Shown piece by piece: positions 26,324 to 36,800 of a stretch of 51,439 nucleotides of DNA. Where the stretch lies: positions 1-51,439 of IMG/VR virus record IMGVR_UViG_3300020442_002879. One strand, given 5' to 3'. The notes below the pieces were generated by a model that ran no database searches, was not told the DNA's origin, and saw only the letters and a list, made by a program, of their open reading frames with translations. How positions within the stretch are numbered: the stretch's first letter is position 1; each line of letters begins with the position of its first letter. The translations under genes and the position numbers were made by a program. This DNA comes from a virus.

Positions 26324-27553
26324 ATGGCTAAACAAACACTAGGACTTGGTGCAGCTGCTAATGACAACACGGGGGATACTCTCCGTGTTGGTGGTGATAA
26401 AATCAATGATAACTTTGATGAAATTTACTCTACCCTTGGCAATGGCACCACCTTAGCATTGACTACCGCAAATGCTGCTAGTGGTCATGTTCTTAAGTAT
26501 GATGGAAGTAACTTTGTTTCTGCTGACTTTGGTCAGTTAACAACATCGTTGGATATCAATGGAAATAGCATCGTTTCTACTAGTAATGGAAATATTCCTA
26601 TCATCCCTAATGGGACTGGAGATGTTTTAATTACTGCTGGTGGAGTAACTACAACATTTGAAGGTTCTGATGGGACTGTAGATTTCCCAACATCAATTAA
26701 ATATAAGAATGAGTATACTGCATTAGGTAATGCTCCTGCTGCAGCAACGTATCCTGGTTACTTTTTCACAGTTGATGGAGATGATAAACCATATGTAAAC
26801 ATGAATATCACTGCTGGTGGTGTTGGTGATACTAGAACGGTTTTGTTGACGGAATATTCTAGTGTTGATGACCTTACTGATGTTGATACAACTACAACAC
26901 CTCCTGCAAACGATCAAGTTTTAAAGTGGAGTTCTTCAGCTGGTAAATGGTTACCTCAAAATGACCAGTCTGGTTTAACTAACTTGAATTTGTTTGCAAC
27001 TATTAACGCTGATAGTGGAACTACTACTGCCGATAATTCTGCAGATACCTTGACAATTACTGGTGGTAGTAACATTACCACCTCAATCTCAGGAGATGAA
27101 GTTACTATTGCTTTCTCTGGAGTTGTTACTGATACTTTCGCTGGTCTTACTGATACAGACCTTACTGGTTTAACCCAAGGCGATAATTTATTCTACAACG
27201 GAAGTAATTGGGTGCGTGTAGCAAGTCCTATCACATGGTGGGAACTTGGTGCTGATGGTGCAAACCATTTCACATTTAGTGGTCCTGGTTTTCCAACTAC
27301 GGAGAATGATCCTACTCTCTATGTTCATAGAGGATTTACTTATGCCTTTGACAATAGTGCAAATGGTGCATCTCATCCATTTAGAATTCAATCTACAACT
27401 GGTCTTAACGGCAATGCATATACCGTAGGTCAATCTGGAAATGGTCAGTCGGTATTATATTGGACAGTTCCAATGAACCCCACTTTCACTACACTGTATT
27501 ATCAGTGTACTTCTCACGCCAACATGGCGGGTACGATTGTCGTAGTAAGCTGA
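26324..27553 (+). CDS. Fibre-like virion protein with C-terminal cupredoxin-like domain, 409 aa
   Basis: The N-terminus (GLGAAANDNTGDTLRVGGDK, INDNFDEIYSTLG) is a recognisable phage fibre or baseplate attachment segment. The middle carries fibre-type strands such as DLTDVDTTTTPP followed by a 'QVLKWSSSAGKW' unit. Residues about 305-409 resemble a cupredoxin: a YVHRGFTYAFDN strand pair, His351 in SHPFRI, and Cys395-x2-His398-x2-Met401 in YYQCTSHANMAGTIVV. That is the His, Cys, His, Met ligand set with the C-x2-H-x2-M spacing of amicyanin. Copper binding in the virion is inferred, not shown; a structural domain that kept the motif is the alternative. A late promoter precedes the gene, and the next gene has a related domain. 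Confidence 0.75.
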   Translation: MAKQTLGLGAAANDNTGDTLRVGGDKINDNFDEIYSTLGNGTTLALTTANAASGHVLKYDGSNFVSADFGQLTTSLDINGNSIVSTSNGNIPIIPNGTGDVLITAGGVTTTFEGSDGTVDFPTSIKYKNEYTALGNAPAAATYPGYFFTVDGDDKPYVNMNITAGGVGDTRTVLLTEYSSVDDLTDVDTTTTPPANDQVLKWSSSAGKWLPQNDQSGLTNLNLFATINADSGTTTADNSADTLTITGGSNITTSISGDEVTIAFSGVVTDTFAGLTDTDLTGLTQGDNLFYNGSNWVRVASPITWWELGADGANHFTFSGPGFPTTENDPTLYVHRGFTYAFDNSANGASHPFRIQSTTGLNGNAYTVGQSGNGQSVLYWTVPMNPTFTTLYYQCTSHANMAGTIVVVS

Positions 27554-27561
27554 GGATATAA

Positions 27562-30500
27562 ATGGCAAGAACAGTTCCTGGATCTGGCGCAGAAATTAAA
27601 CCTATCTTTGATAACCTATTTGGTGTTCGTGCCGTAGAGGTAATTAATCCTGGTAGCGGGTATGACCCTGAAGATCCTCCTAGACTAACCATTACTGGTT
27701 GTGGTATTCCAGAAGCAGAGGCATTACTATATCCAATTATCGATGAAGATTCTGGTAAGATTATTCACGTTCGAGTTTTAGAAAGAGGTCGTGGATATGA
27801 CCCATTAAGAATTCAGATTATCCCAACATCAGAATCTCTTGGTGTTATTGATTCATTCGATATCAATAGAGTTTGGCAATCACATCCAAACTCTTCAACT
27901 ACTGGTGTATTCCAAGTTGATGATGAAGGAAATCTTGTTGATAGACTTAGGATTCAGAGTGACAACGATCCTAAACCTGCTGATATTTTAGAAGAGAGGC
28001 AAGGCGCTGGTTCTATATCGGATAGAACCTTTGACCAAACCTTTATTTACAGAGGCGGTAAGCAAGTTCCCTTTGGTCAAAATAGACCTTTTCAAAAAAA
28101 TAAATCACTTGGCATCATGGCAAATGGTGTCTTATTACATACTCCAGAATGGGGTTCCGAACCAGGAGGTGCTCCTGTTGGTTTTGAATTAGACTCTGTA
28201 GCAGAACCTCATGTAAAAAGAGCAGATGTCTATGATGCTATCATTGATAATAACACTTATTATTATCAATCATCTAAATTAATTAATCATTTCAAGACCA
28301 AACATGGTGTTCTTGATTGGGGACTTCATGAAGTATTTACTTGGAGAGTAAAAACTGAAACTGATAATATTCTCGTAGATGTATCAAATCTAGATGAAAC
28401 TATTGGTGTTGTACAAGAGGGAAGAACTCTCATCGAAGTTGGTGGAGATGCTGAGGCAGAAGTTGTAAAAATTGTAAGAAACTCTCAAAATCAAATTACT
28501 CAAATCTATCTAAGAGATGTAACGGGCACATTTGAGTCTGGTGACAATGTACTCGGTTCTAATGGATTTGCATTTACTATTTCTGGAAATCCTCGTACAT
28601 TTACCTCTGGTATTTTTTATATTGAATTTGGTGCAGATGCAGCAGAATTTGGTCCTTTTATACCTGGTATATTTTACTTTGCGCCTGAGAACATTCAGGT
28701 CCAAAAAAACTATGTCATTATTTGGGACCAGTCAGATCCTTCAAATGGAGTATCTGCTGAATTTCCAAATGGACATCCCATGCAATTTAGTACCACTCCA
28801 GATGGCAATCTGAATAGTGGTGAATTGATGTATAACAGCAGTGGTGCTTCTGGTGCCATGGCTGCCGATTATGAAAATGCATTTAGACCTATCTTCATTA
28901 TGAATGAGGATGAGACTAATAGAATTTATTATTATTGTCAGTATCACAGATATATGTCTGGATATGAGGGTCATGAAGGATATATGACCTTGAGTAGTGC
29001 TGTGGAAGATGAAGCACCTGAAAATGATTACTATGTCACTGATTTCTTCCAAGAAAGAGTTGAGATTACTCCTGCAGACTTAGCACTTTCTAGTAATGGG
29101 TATAATCTTAACCTCCGTCATACTAGCTATACTAGTGGTGGTACTGGAACGGGAAGCACAGGTGGATTTAATATTGGAAATCACTTTAGACTTGGCGGTG
29201 CTGATGGTGGAACTGGACAAAGATGGGTAAGATTTAACGTTGATTTAAGAAACGTTGTTACCTTTGATGCTGAGGTAATTAGAGGTAACTGGAGCAATGG
29301 TGGTGAAAGACCCGACCAAGTTTTTGGTGAAGGTCTTCGTGTATATTTTTCGGGTAATGCGTCTTACGGTTCTGTTGAAATTGTTCGTGCTGATGATACG
29401 TCATTTGATTCTCTCAACACTGTAACAATTGCGGTTCCTCCTGCTTCCAGAAACCAAAATCAGACAGTATTCCTGTATCAAAATGGTGGAGATGGTACTG
29501 CAGATAACTGGGGTATTAGAAATATTACTGTTGGTAATGGTGCAGAAGACTTCTCTAGGCATCCTGATGGGCACTCTAAGATTCTTGGTATGTCCTTTGA
29601 TGGATACCCCATCTATGGACCATATGGATATTTTGGTTCCAATGACACAGTACAAAAAGCAACTTCGTCATTCCGATTGAAAGTGGGTGCTGAAATTGAT
29701 GGTGCTCGTGAAGAAGTAATCACACCATCTAATACAACATACACAGTTACGGTTTCTAATGGTCAATTCCAGTATGATGGATCTGTTCCAAATTTCTTGA
29801 ATTTACAACGTGGTAATACATATATTTTCAATCAGGATGATTCATCCAATGATGGAAATATTTTATTACTTTCTAATGATGAAGACGGTTGGCATCCAAC
29901 TCAAAATGTCGGAGACATTGGTAATTTAACTTATCTTTATGAACATCCCAACATCACTTATACTTTAGATGGATCTACTGTAACTTACGCTGCATATGTA
30001 TCTGGTTTCACTGCTGCAACAACCAGACAATTACAAATTGAAGTTCCCTCTAATATACCTAGAACATTATATACATTCTCGTATGCAAATGCTGAATACG
30101 GTGTAAGAACCGTTCAAGACGGTTATTCTATGGGAATGTTGGTTCAAGATTACATTTTTGATTCGACAGTAGGGGACTTAGATGCATTTAATGGTGCATA
30201 TGTTGTTACTCCAGAGTATCCTAATGGAACCTATGCTTACTTTCTAACAGAAACTTCTAACGGTACACCAACTTATCCATATTGCATTGGACCACAGTTT
30301 TTTGGAGCACCTTTATTTGAGGGAGACCCAGTTCCTGCTCTAACTTCTGTTTCTCCAGCAGGTGCAGAAGGTGAGGTCGTTCTTGACGACGATGGAACAG
30401 TCGATTATATAAGAATGACTAAAAATGGTGATGGATATTTTGGTACTGCTGAAGCTAGAATTCTTGGTGGTGAGGGTAGTGGTGCTACTGCTTCTCCTGT

Positions 30501-32235
30501 TGTTCAAACTGTGACAGGACTTACAATTGAAAATGAGGGTAGAAGTTTTGCTACTCCACCAACTCTCGTATTTGAAGGTGGTGGTGGGCAAGGCGCTCAG
30601 GGTGCTGCAGAAATTTCTACTTTAGGTAAAGTTACTGGTATCACAATTACTGATAATGGGGATTTCTATCAAGAACCTCCATTTATTCTTATTGATGGTG
30701 GCGGTGGTGCTGGTGCTAGTGCTACTGCACAGATTGACCAGGGTCAAATTAGTTCTATTACAATCAACGACCCAGGACAAGGATATGTTAATCCACCAAA
30801 CATCATCTTCACTAAGTTAATTAACTTAAAGAGAAAAACAAGATCTAGACAGTCCTTTAATTCTCAATTCCAATATCTTACAGGACTAACAAAAACTAGT
30901 GGAGCAGCAGATACTGAGATTTTTGTCAGTTCTACTGAAGCTTTCCCTGGTTCTGGTTCTTTTATCCTCAATAATGAAATTGTTACTTATACAGGTAAAT
31001 CGACAGGCAAATTTACAGGTTTGACTAGAGGGACAAACTTTAACTATGACCAAAGAGTTATTTTAGATTCCACTCAAGATGTTGGAGGAGTTTCTCCATA
31101 TCAGTTTAATGTTGGAGATGTTGTTATAAGAAGAGTTGAAAGTGCCAACAATAAAATTGCAAGAGTATATGATTGGAATCCAAATACAAAAGAATTACTT
31201 GTAACTTTTGAAATTGATGAACTTGCATTTATTGATGCTGGATTTGCTGTTACTGAAGATGCAATTGTTCAATTTGATGCAGGATTGCCCGATTCTACAA
31301 CTTCATCGCAACTTCCACATACAACGATTGTTTCTATAGGTGACGAAATTGTAACCTTGACTGTTCCTATTTCATCAATTCAAGATAGAACATTTGAAGA
31401 TGATGATGAAAACGAAGACCCCGATAATCCTGGTGTTTTCTTAGGTGATGGAATTCCAGACCTAATTAACACTGGTACTGATTATGCGGGTCAGATTAAT
31501 CTTGACGGCGGACTTTACAATTCCTTATATGGTATTGAAGAAACTCAAGGCGGAACAAACACAACTCTGTTTGCTGTTGGTGATAGTGTCTTTGATGCAA
31601 CTCCATTCCCAAATCAAAAAACTCCTACGATTACTATAGCAGGTGGTCTTTCTGAGGGTGTTGAGCATGTTGCTCAAGTTAGAATTACTATTGACAAAAC
31701 AAATGGAAACGGCACAAACTTTGGTGTCAATGAAATTGTGACTGGATCTATTTCTGGTGTAAGTGGAACAGTAGTTTCTTGGGACAGTACTGCAGGAGTG
31801 TTAGTTGTTAAAGATATTGTTCCTTTCAATACTGGTAATGTTAACAAAGGTGTTAATGGATATCTGAATGAATTTTCTTCTAAGGGGACAATTGTTGATA
31901 TTGTAGTTCAAGAACCAGGAATAAACTATTCTGCTGTTCCTACAGTCACAATTGAAGATGATGGTGATTTGCAAGCAACTGCTACAGCGGTGTTAACAAC
32001 AGCAGGAGACCAGATAGCATCCCTCACCATTACTAATGGTGGATATGGTTATGAACAGTATGTAGAAACGGGAACATTACATCCAACAATTACATTTACA
32101 AATGCTGTAGGAGACACGACTGGTTCTGGTGCTGTAGCATATGCTATTTTGGGTGGGGAAAATATTGTAGGTAATGCTGGTGCATCTTATCGAATTAAGA
32201 GCCTCGAATATCTTACGGTTGTACAAACCTCATAA
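27562..32235 (+). CDS. Large virion structural protein with YHYH and cupredoxin-like domains, 1,557 aa
   Basis: The start has GAGG at 27552-27555, six bases upstream. Two GSGY-type units open the protein. Residues about 360-480 look cupredoxin-like, with His405 (NGHPMQF) and Cys459-x2-His462-x2-Met465 (YYYCQYHRYMSG). Residues about 499-664 form a Gly-rich jelly-roll-like module (NGGERPD). A YHYH-like domain follows (about 663-914: GMSFDGYPIYGPYGYFG and EYPNGTYAYFLT), interrupted at 719-840 by a cupredoxin-like segment lacking Cys and Met ligands. Further GSGY units follow near 950-1090, then an acidic D/N/G-rich stretch near residue 1280 and GETVTG-type modules. It sits between the gp7-position gene and gp8, so it is probably a baseplate-attached protein. 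Confidence 0.75.
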   Translation: MARTVPGSGAEIKPIFDNLFGVRAVEVINPGSGYDPEDPPRLTITGCGIPEAEALLYPIIDEDSGKIIHVRVLERGRGYDPLRIQIIPTSESLGVIDSFDINRVWQSHPNSSTTGVFQVDDEGNLVDRLRIQSDNDPKPADILEERQGAGSISDRTFDQTFIYRGGKQVPFGQNRPFQKNKSLGIMANGVLLHTPEWGSEPGGAPVGFELDSVAEPHVKRADVYDAIIDNNTYYYQSSKLINHFKTKHGVLDWGLHEVFTWRVKTETDNILVDVSNLDETIGVVQEGRTLIEVGGDAEAEVVKIVRNSQNQITQIYLRDVTGTFESGDNVLGSNGFAFTISGNPRTFTSGIFYIEFGADAAEFGPFIPGIFYFAPENIQVQKNYVIIWDQSDPSNGVSAEFPNGHPMQFSTTPDGNLNSGELMYNSSGASGAMAADYENAFRPIFIMNEDETNRIYYYCQYHRYMSGYEGHEGYMTLSSAVEDEAPENDYYVTDFFQERVEITPADLALSSNGYNLNLRHTSYTSGGTGTGSTGGFNIGNHFRLGGADGGTGQRWVRFNVDLRNVVTFDAEVIRGNWSNGGERPDQVFGEGLRVYFSGNASYGSVEIVRADDTSFDSLNTVTIAVPPASRNQNQTVFLYQNGGDGTADNWGIRNITVGNGAEDFSRHPDGHSKILGMSFDGYPIYGPYGYFGSNDTVQKATSSFRLKVGAEIDGAREEVITPSNTTYTVTVSNGQFQYDGSVPNFLNLQRGNTYIFNQDDSSNDGNILLLSNDEDGWHPTQNVGDIGNLTYLYEHPNITYTLDGSTVTYAAYVSGFTAATTRQLQIEVPSNIPRTLYTFSYANAEYGVRTVQDGYSMGMLVQDYIFDSTVGDLDAFNGAYVVTPEYPNGTYAYFLTETSNGTPTYPYCIGPQFFGAPLFEGDPVPALTSVSPAGAEGEVVLDDDGTVDYIRMTKNGDGYFGTAEARILGGEGSGATASPVVQTVTGLTIENEGRSFATPPTLVFEGGGGQGAQGAAEISTLGKVTGITITDNGDFYQEPPFILIDGGGGAGASATAQIDQGQISSITINDPGQGYVNPPNIIFTKLINLKRKTRSRQSFNSQFQYLTGLTKTSGAADTEIFVSSTEAFPGSGSFILNNEIVTYTGKSTGKFTGLTRGTNFNYDQRVILDSTQDVGGVSPYQFNVGDVVIRRVESANNKIARVYDWNPNTKELLVTFEIDELAFIDAGFAVTEDAIVQFDAGLPDSTTSSQLPHTTIVSIGDEIVTLTVPISSIQDRTFEDDDENEDPDNPGVFLGDGIPDLINTGTDYAGQINLDGGLYNSLYGIEETQGGTNTTLFAVGDSVFDATPFPNQKTPTITIAGGLSEGVEHVAQVRITIDKTNGNGTNFGVNEIVTGSISGVSGTVVSWDSTAGVLVVKDIVPFNTGNVNKGVNGYLNEFSSKGTIVDIVVQEPGINYSAVPTVTIEDDGDLQATATAVLTTAGDQIASLTITNGGYGYEQYVETGTLHPTITFTNAVGDTTGSGAVAYAILGGENIVGNAGASYRIKSLEYLTVVQTS

Positions 32236-32238
32236 ATA
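32231..32238 (+). promoter_or_regulatory. T4-type late promoter (CATAAATA) for gp8
   Basis: CATAAATA overlaps the TAA stop of the 1,557-aa gene. The ATG of gp8 is 32 bases further on at 32270, with purine-rich AGAGGA at 32245-32250 and AGGA at 32265-32268 nearby. It would drive gp8 and the DUF4815-type gene coupled to it. Confidence 0.7.
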
Positions 32239-32269
32239 GACTAGTAGAGGAACATTGTATCCATAGGAA

Positions 32270-33802
32270 ATGGCAGCTTTACTTACTGATCAATTTAGAA
32301 TTTTTTCTGCGAAAAAATTTATTAAATCTTTGGAGGGTCCTGATGCCAACCAAAGTGATACTGATGCTGGTGCAAATAGAGACCGACTTTATTTGTTCAT
32401 TGGTAGACCCCAACCCTGGGATAATGAAAACTCACCACCTCAGGCGGTAGATTCATTCTCTCAATTTTCTACATCTTATGATGATATGATTTCTTTGAAG
32501 CGAGTTCTCGCTTCAGATACCATTCAAGTTGTTCGTAGAATTGACTGGGTTGCACCCGAAGAAACTACAGGTGGACTGGGTTTTACTTATGACATGTATC
32601 GTCATGACTATTCTCCTAGCAGAACTGCTTCCTCTGGTGCTACTAAATTATATGATTCTGATTTTTATGTTGTAAATTCTCAGTATCAAGTATATAAGTG
32701 TATCTACAACGGTACATCTCCTTCCGATCCTAACGGCAAACCCTCTACTGTTGAACCTACTGGTACTTCTACCGCCATTATCACAACTGGTGATGGTTAT
32801 CGTTGGAAGTATATGTACACCATCCCTGTTGCTTCTGTTTTGAAGTTCTTCTCTGGGGATTACATGCCAGTATTTACTAATGATGCAGTGAAAACCAATG
32901 CGGTTGCTGGTGAGATTGATAGTGTAGTTATCAATGCTGCGGGTTCTGGTTATAACAATGGCACCTATGATAACGTTGCTATCAATGGTGACGGTACTGG
33001 TGGTCGTGTTTCTATTGTTGTTGATGGTGGTAAAATTATTTCTGCCACTGTAACCTCTGGTGGTACTAATTACACTTTTGGTAAAATTACTGTAGAAGCA
33101 ATCACTGGTATTGGTACTGGTACTGGTGCTCAAGTCGATGTTATTATTCCTCCTCCTGGTGGTCATGGAGCAGACCCTGTTGTTGAATTGGGTTCTTTCC
33201 GTGTAATGATTAACGCTAAACTCTCTTATGATGAGGGTGCAGGTGACTTTCCAATTGATAACGACTATCGTCGTATTGGTCTTATTACAAATCCTCTTAA
33301 GTTTGGTACTGAAGAACTTATTGCTGACTTGACAGTTTCTGCTGCCAAAGCAGTTATTTTCTCCCCTACATTTCAGGGAAATTATTCTCCTGATGAAATT
33401 ATTACTCAAACTAGAGTAGTTGGCGGTACAAATGTTACTGCTCGTGGACGAGTTATTTCTTGGAATCCTACCACTAAGGTTTTGAAATATTATCAAAATG
33501 AAATTGACGGTATCTTCCCTGAAGTTACTGGTACACAAAATGAATTTGATGGTTCCAATGTTATCAGTGGAGCCACTTCTGGTGCGGCAGGTACACCAGA
33601 TACCAACTTCCCTGCTGTTCCCAATACATCCTCTAGAACTATTAACGCGACAGAGTATGACTTGGGTATGAAGTTCAACAATGGTTATGCAAAACCTGAG
33701 ATCAAGTCAAACAGCGGTAACGTTGTTTATATAGATAATAGAAGAGCAATTAGTCGTGCAAACGACCAAGTAGAAGACATCAAAATCGTAATCGAGTTCT
33801 AA
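32270..33802 (+). CDS. gp8: Baseplate wedge subunit gp8, 510 aa
   Basis: The sequence has typical cyanophage gp8 features: RLYLFIGRPQPW near residue 40, a 'V-V-R-R-I-D-W' strand, FTYDMYRHDYS near residue 105, DFYVVNSQYQVYKCIYNG, and 'DGYRWKYMYTIPVASV'. T4 gp8 (334 aa) shows the equivalent 'FGRSEPW', 'RRDW' and 'GYVWEYLFEIP' patterns. gp8 dimers sit in the outer wedge and connect gp7 and gp6 with the rest. Length beyond T4 is partly due to a GSGY-type insertion at about residues 217-288 (NAAGSGYNNGTYDNV, TSGGTNYTFGK) and GETVTG-like strands further on. The stop overlaps the next start (TAATG). Confidence 0.9.
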   Translation: MAALLTDQFRIFSAKKFIKSLEGPDANQSDTDAGANRDRLYLFIGRPQPWDNENSPPQAVDSFSQFSTSYDDMISLKRVLASDTIQVVRRIDWVAPEETTGGLGFTYDMYRHDYSPSRTASSGATKLYDSDFYVVNSQYQVYKCIYNGTSPSDPNGKPSTVEPTGTSTAIITTGDGYRWKYMYTIPVASVLKFFSGDYMPVFTNDAVKTNAVAGEIDSVVINAAGSGYNNGTYDNVAINGDGTGGRVSIVVDGGKIISATVTSGGTNYTFGKITVEAITGIGTGTGAQVDVIIPPPGGHGADPVVELGSFRVMINAKLSYDEGAGDFPIDNDYRRIGLITNPLKFGTEELIADLTVSAAKAVIFSPTFQGNYSPDEIITQTRVVGGTNVTARGRVISWNPTTKVLKYYQNEIDGIFPEVTGTQNEFDGSNVISGATSGAAGTPDTNFPAVPNTSSRTINATEYDLGMKFNNGYAKPEIKSNSGNVVYIDNRRAISRANDQVEDIKIVIEF

Positions 33803-36800
33803 TGGCACAAAATACCAACCTTAACGTCTCCCCTTATTACGACGACTTCGATAAGGATAAGAATTTTTATCGAGTGCTGTTCCGTCCTGGATTCCCCATT
33901 CAGGCGAGAGAACTCACTACGATGCAGAGCATCTTACAAAATCAGGTAGAGAGCGTAGGTGCTCACCTGTTTAAAGATGGTGCAATGGTCATCCCAGGTC
34001 AGGTAGGTTATGACCTGAATGTCGATGCAATTATGCTTCAAGAGTCCTTCTTGGGTGCTAGTGTTGAGCAGTATAGAAGTCAGATAACAGGTAAGATTAT
34101 TGAGGGTCTTACCTCAGGCATTAAGGCAAAGGTATTGTATAGTATCTCAGAGAGTGATTCTGAGAAAGGTTATATCACATTATATGTTAAGTATATTGAG
34201 TCTGGTGGCGATGCAAATGCACAGACTACTTTTACAAATAATGAGCAGTTAATTACAGACAAAGAAATTACTTTTGGTAGTTCTTTGATTGAAGTTGGTT
34301 CTCCTTTTGCACAACTGCTACCCACCAACTCAATTCAAACAGGTTCTGTTGCATATGTTCAGCAGGGTGTTTACTTTATTAGAGGTTTCTTCGTAGACGT
34401 TCCCTATCAGTATATTCTTCTTGACCAGTACGGTAGTAATCCCCAATATAGGGTTGGTCTCGATATTCTTGAATCTATTGTTACTCCTGAAGATGACGTA
34501 TCACTCAATGATAACGCTGCAGGCACATCTAATTATGCTGCTCCTGGCTCTCACAGATTCAAAATTGGCACAAGATTAATCAAAAAACTCCTTACAGATG
34601 ACGCTGATAAGGACTTTATCGAACTGCTGCGTATTAACGGCAATAGAGTAGAAAATCTTGTCGATAGAAGTGCATATAGTGAACTTGAAAGATCTTTAGC
34701 AACCAGAACATATGAAGAGTCTGGTGATTATGTTGTTCAGGACTTCCAAATCACCATGAGGGAGAACCTTGATAATGGTTTCAATAATGGTGTATATCAA
34801 CTGAATGATATCACTAGTGGTGGTGTTGCTGCACAAGAATCCCTGTATTCTGTTGAACTTGGTCCTGGTGCTGCATATGTTAGAGGTTATCGCGTTAAGA
34901 CTCTTTCCCCAACATATGTTGACCTAGAGAAACCAAGAGATACTAAAGCAGCACAAAACGCTATTGTGCCATTTGAATTAGGCAATTTCAGCATTGTTGA
35001 TAATGTCTATGGATTCCCCAACTTCTCTGGAACATCAATCAGTCAAGCATATCAAACTTTAGAATTGCGAGATAGGTCTACGGTAACTCCTGGCACTGCT
35101 GCTGGAGATATCATTGGATATGCTAGAGCTGCATCGATGGAATTTTACCAGGATGCAGATAATTCTTTTGGTAATACTGACGACCAGTATAAGTTGAATA
35201 TTTTTGACGTTCAACTGATTACAGTTATTGAATTGGCAAGCAATGTAACTATTGCACAGGGTTCTATTGTAAAAGGTAAGTCCTCTGGAGCATCTGGTCT
35301 AGTTGTTAGTGCTGAGGCTGACGAAGATCATATTCAACTTTATCAAGTTACTGGATTCTTTGAAGCAGGTGAGATGGTTACAGTTGATGGTATCAATCTT
35401 GATATCATTGAAAAAGTATATGATTATAACTATTCTGATGTAAGACAAATTCTTACAAGAGACGAAGCTTCTAATGCTATTGAATTTACTTGTGACATTG
35501 TTCTGCAAGATGAACTTATTCTTCAAGGTGTTTCATTCACATATGCAAATCTTGACGGTAATGTTACTGGCGTAAGTGCTACTGTTGCTGGTACAGGATA
35601 CGCTGCTGCAACAGGTCTCACTACCACTGGTTCAGCAACTGGAACTGGATTGACTGTTGACCTTACTGTAGATAGTGATGGTAATGTTACTGGAACTACA
35701 GTCAATGCTGCAGGATCTGGTTACTTGGTTGGTGATACAGTTACTGTCACTAATGCTAATGCTACTGGTGTTAAAACATTAGGTGCTATTACAACTGCTG
35801 GTACAGGATATGTGAACTCCGATACACTCGTCGGGTTAGCACACACTACAACGTCAAGCGGTTCTGGTACTGGATTGACTGTTGATGTTACTGTTGATGC
35901 TAATGGTGCTGTTCAAACAGTATCTGTTGTTGATGATGGTTTGAACTATGCTGAGAATGAAGTAATTACAGTCCTTAACTTTGGTGCTGATACTGGTATT
36001 GCTACTATTGATACCATTAGTGCTGCAGATAGTTCCAGAACTGCTGGTACATATACTATTACATCCTCAGAGTACAGTACCACTTCTTCTGGCGGTAGTG
36101 GTGCAGAATTCAGCATTACTGTTGATTCTAATGGTGCTGCAACTGTTAGTATTACCAATGATGGTATTGGATATGCTGTTGATGATACGTTCACTGTATC
36201 TGACGTTGACCTTGGTGGTGGCGGCGCTGCTCCTCTGACATTTGATGTTGCTACTCTTCACGGAAATGGATGTACTTTCCCTGTATCTGCACTTCATGGT
36301 AACGGACACACTGTAAGAATTGATGCCATCGGCAATGCAAATATTCAAGGTCTCAACTCTAATTTTGCTGCAGACCTTCGTGCTGGTGATAGAATCTACT
36401 TCACCAAGACCGAGTATGTAGATGTTGATTTTGTTTCAACAACAGATCTCACTGGAACTGGTCCAGAATACATCTTTGATTATGCCGCACAGCGAGTAAA
36501 TGTAACTCCACCTTCCTCGAATTATCCTACTGCTGGCGATTATACTAGTCTGATTCGTTATAGGGCAGCACTTTTCGGTAGTGATGAAAACTCCGACTTG
36601 CTGACCAGAATGCCCAAACCATATATTAAGTCCATTTCTGACGAGTCAATGACAGTCAGAAGAACTTTTGATGGTCAGACTGTTTCTGCAAACTCGGTAT
36701 CTATCACTCTGCCTGAAAATGAGCAGTTCTCTGCAATTTCCGATGAGAATTTCACATTCACTGTTTTATCTGGTACAAATTCAACCTATCCTGTAGGATC

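Noticed and set aside
27557-27564. TATAAATG as a late promoter for the 1,557-aa gene
   Set aside because: The motif includes the start codon itself, so transcription would begin inside the gene, and the last base departs from the consensus. The upstream GAGG looks like a normal ribosome-binding site.
32648-33538. Minus-strand 296-codon open frame inside gp8
   Set aside because: It lies antisense to a confidently identified gp8 and its product is a Ser/Asn/Thr/Arg-rich, low-complexity sequence typical of an antisense shadow of GSGY/Gly-Thr coding DNA.
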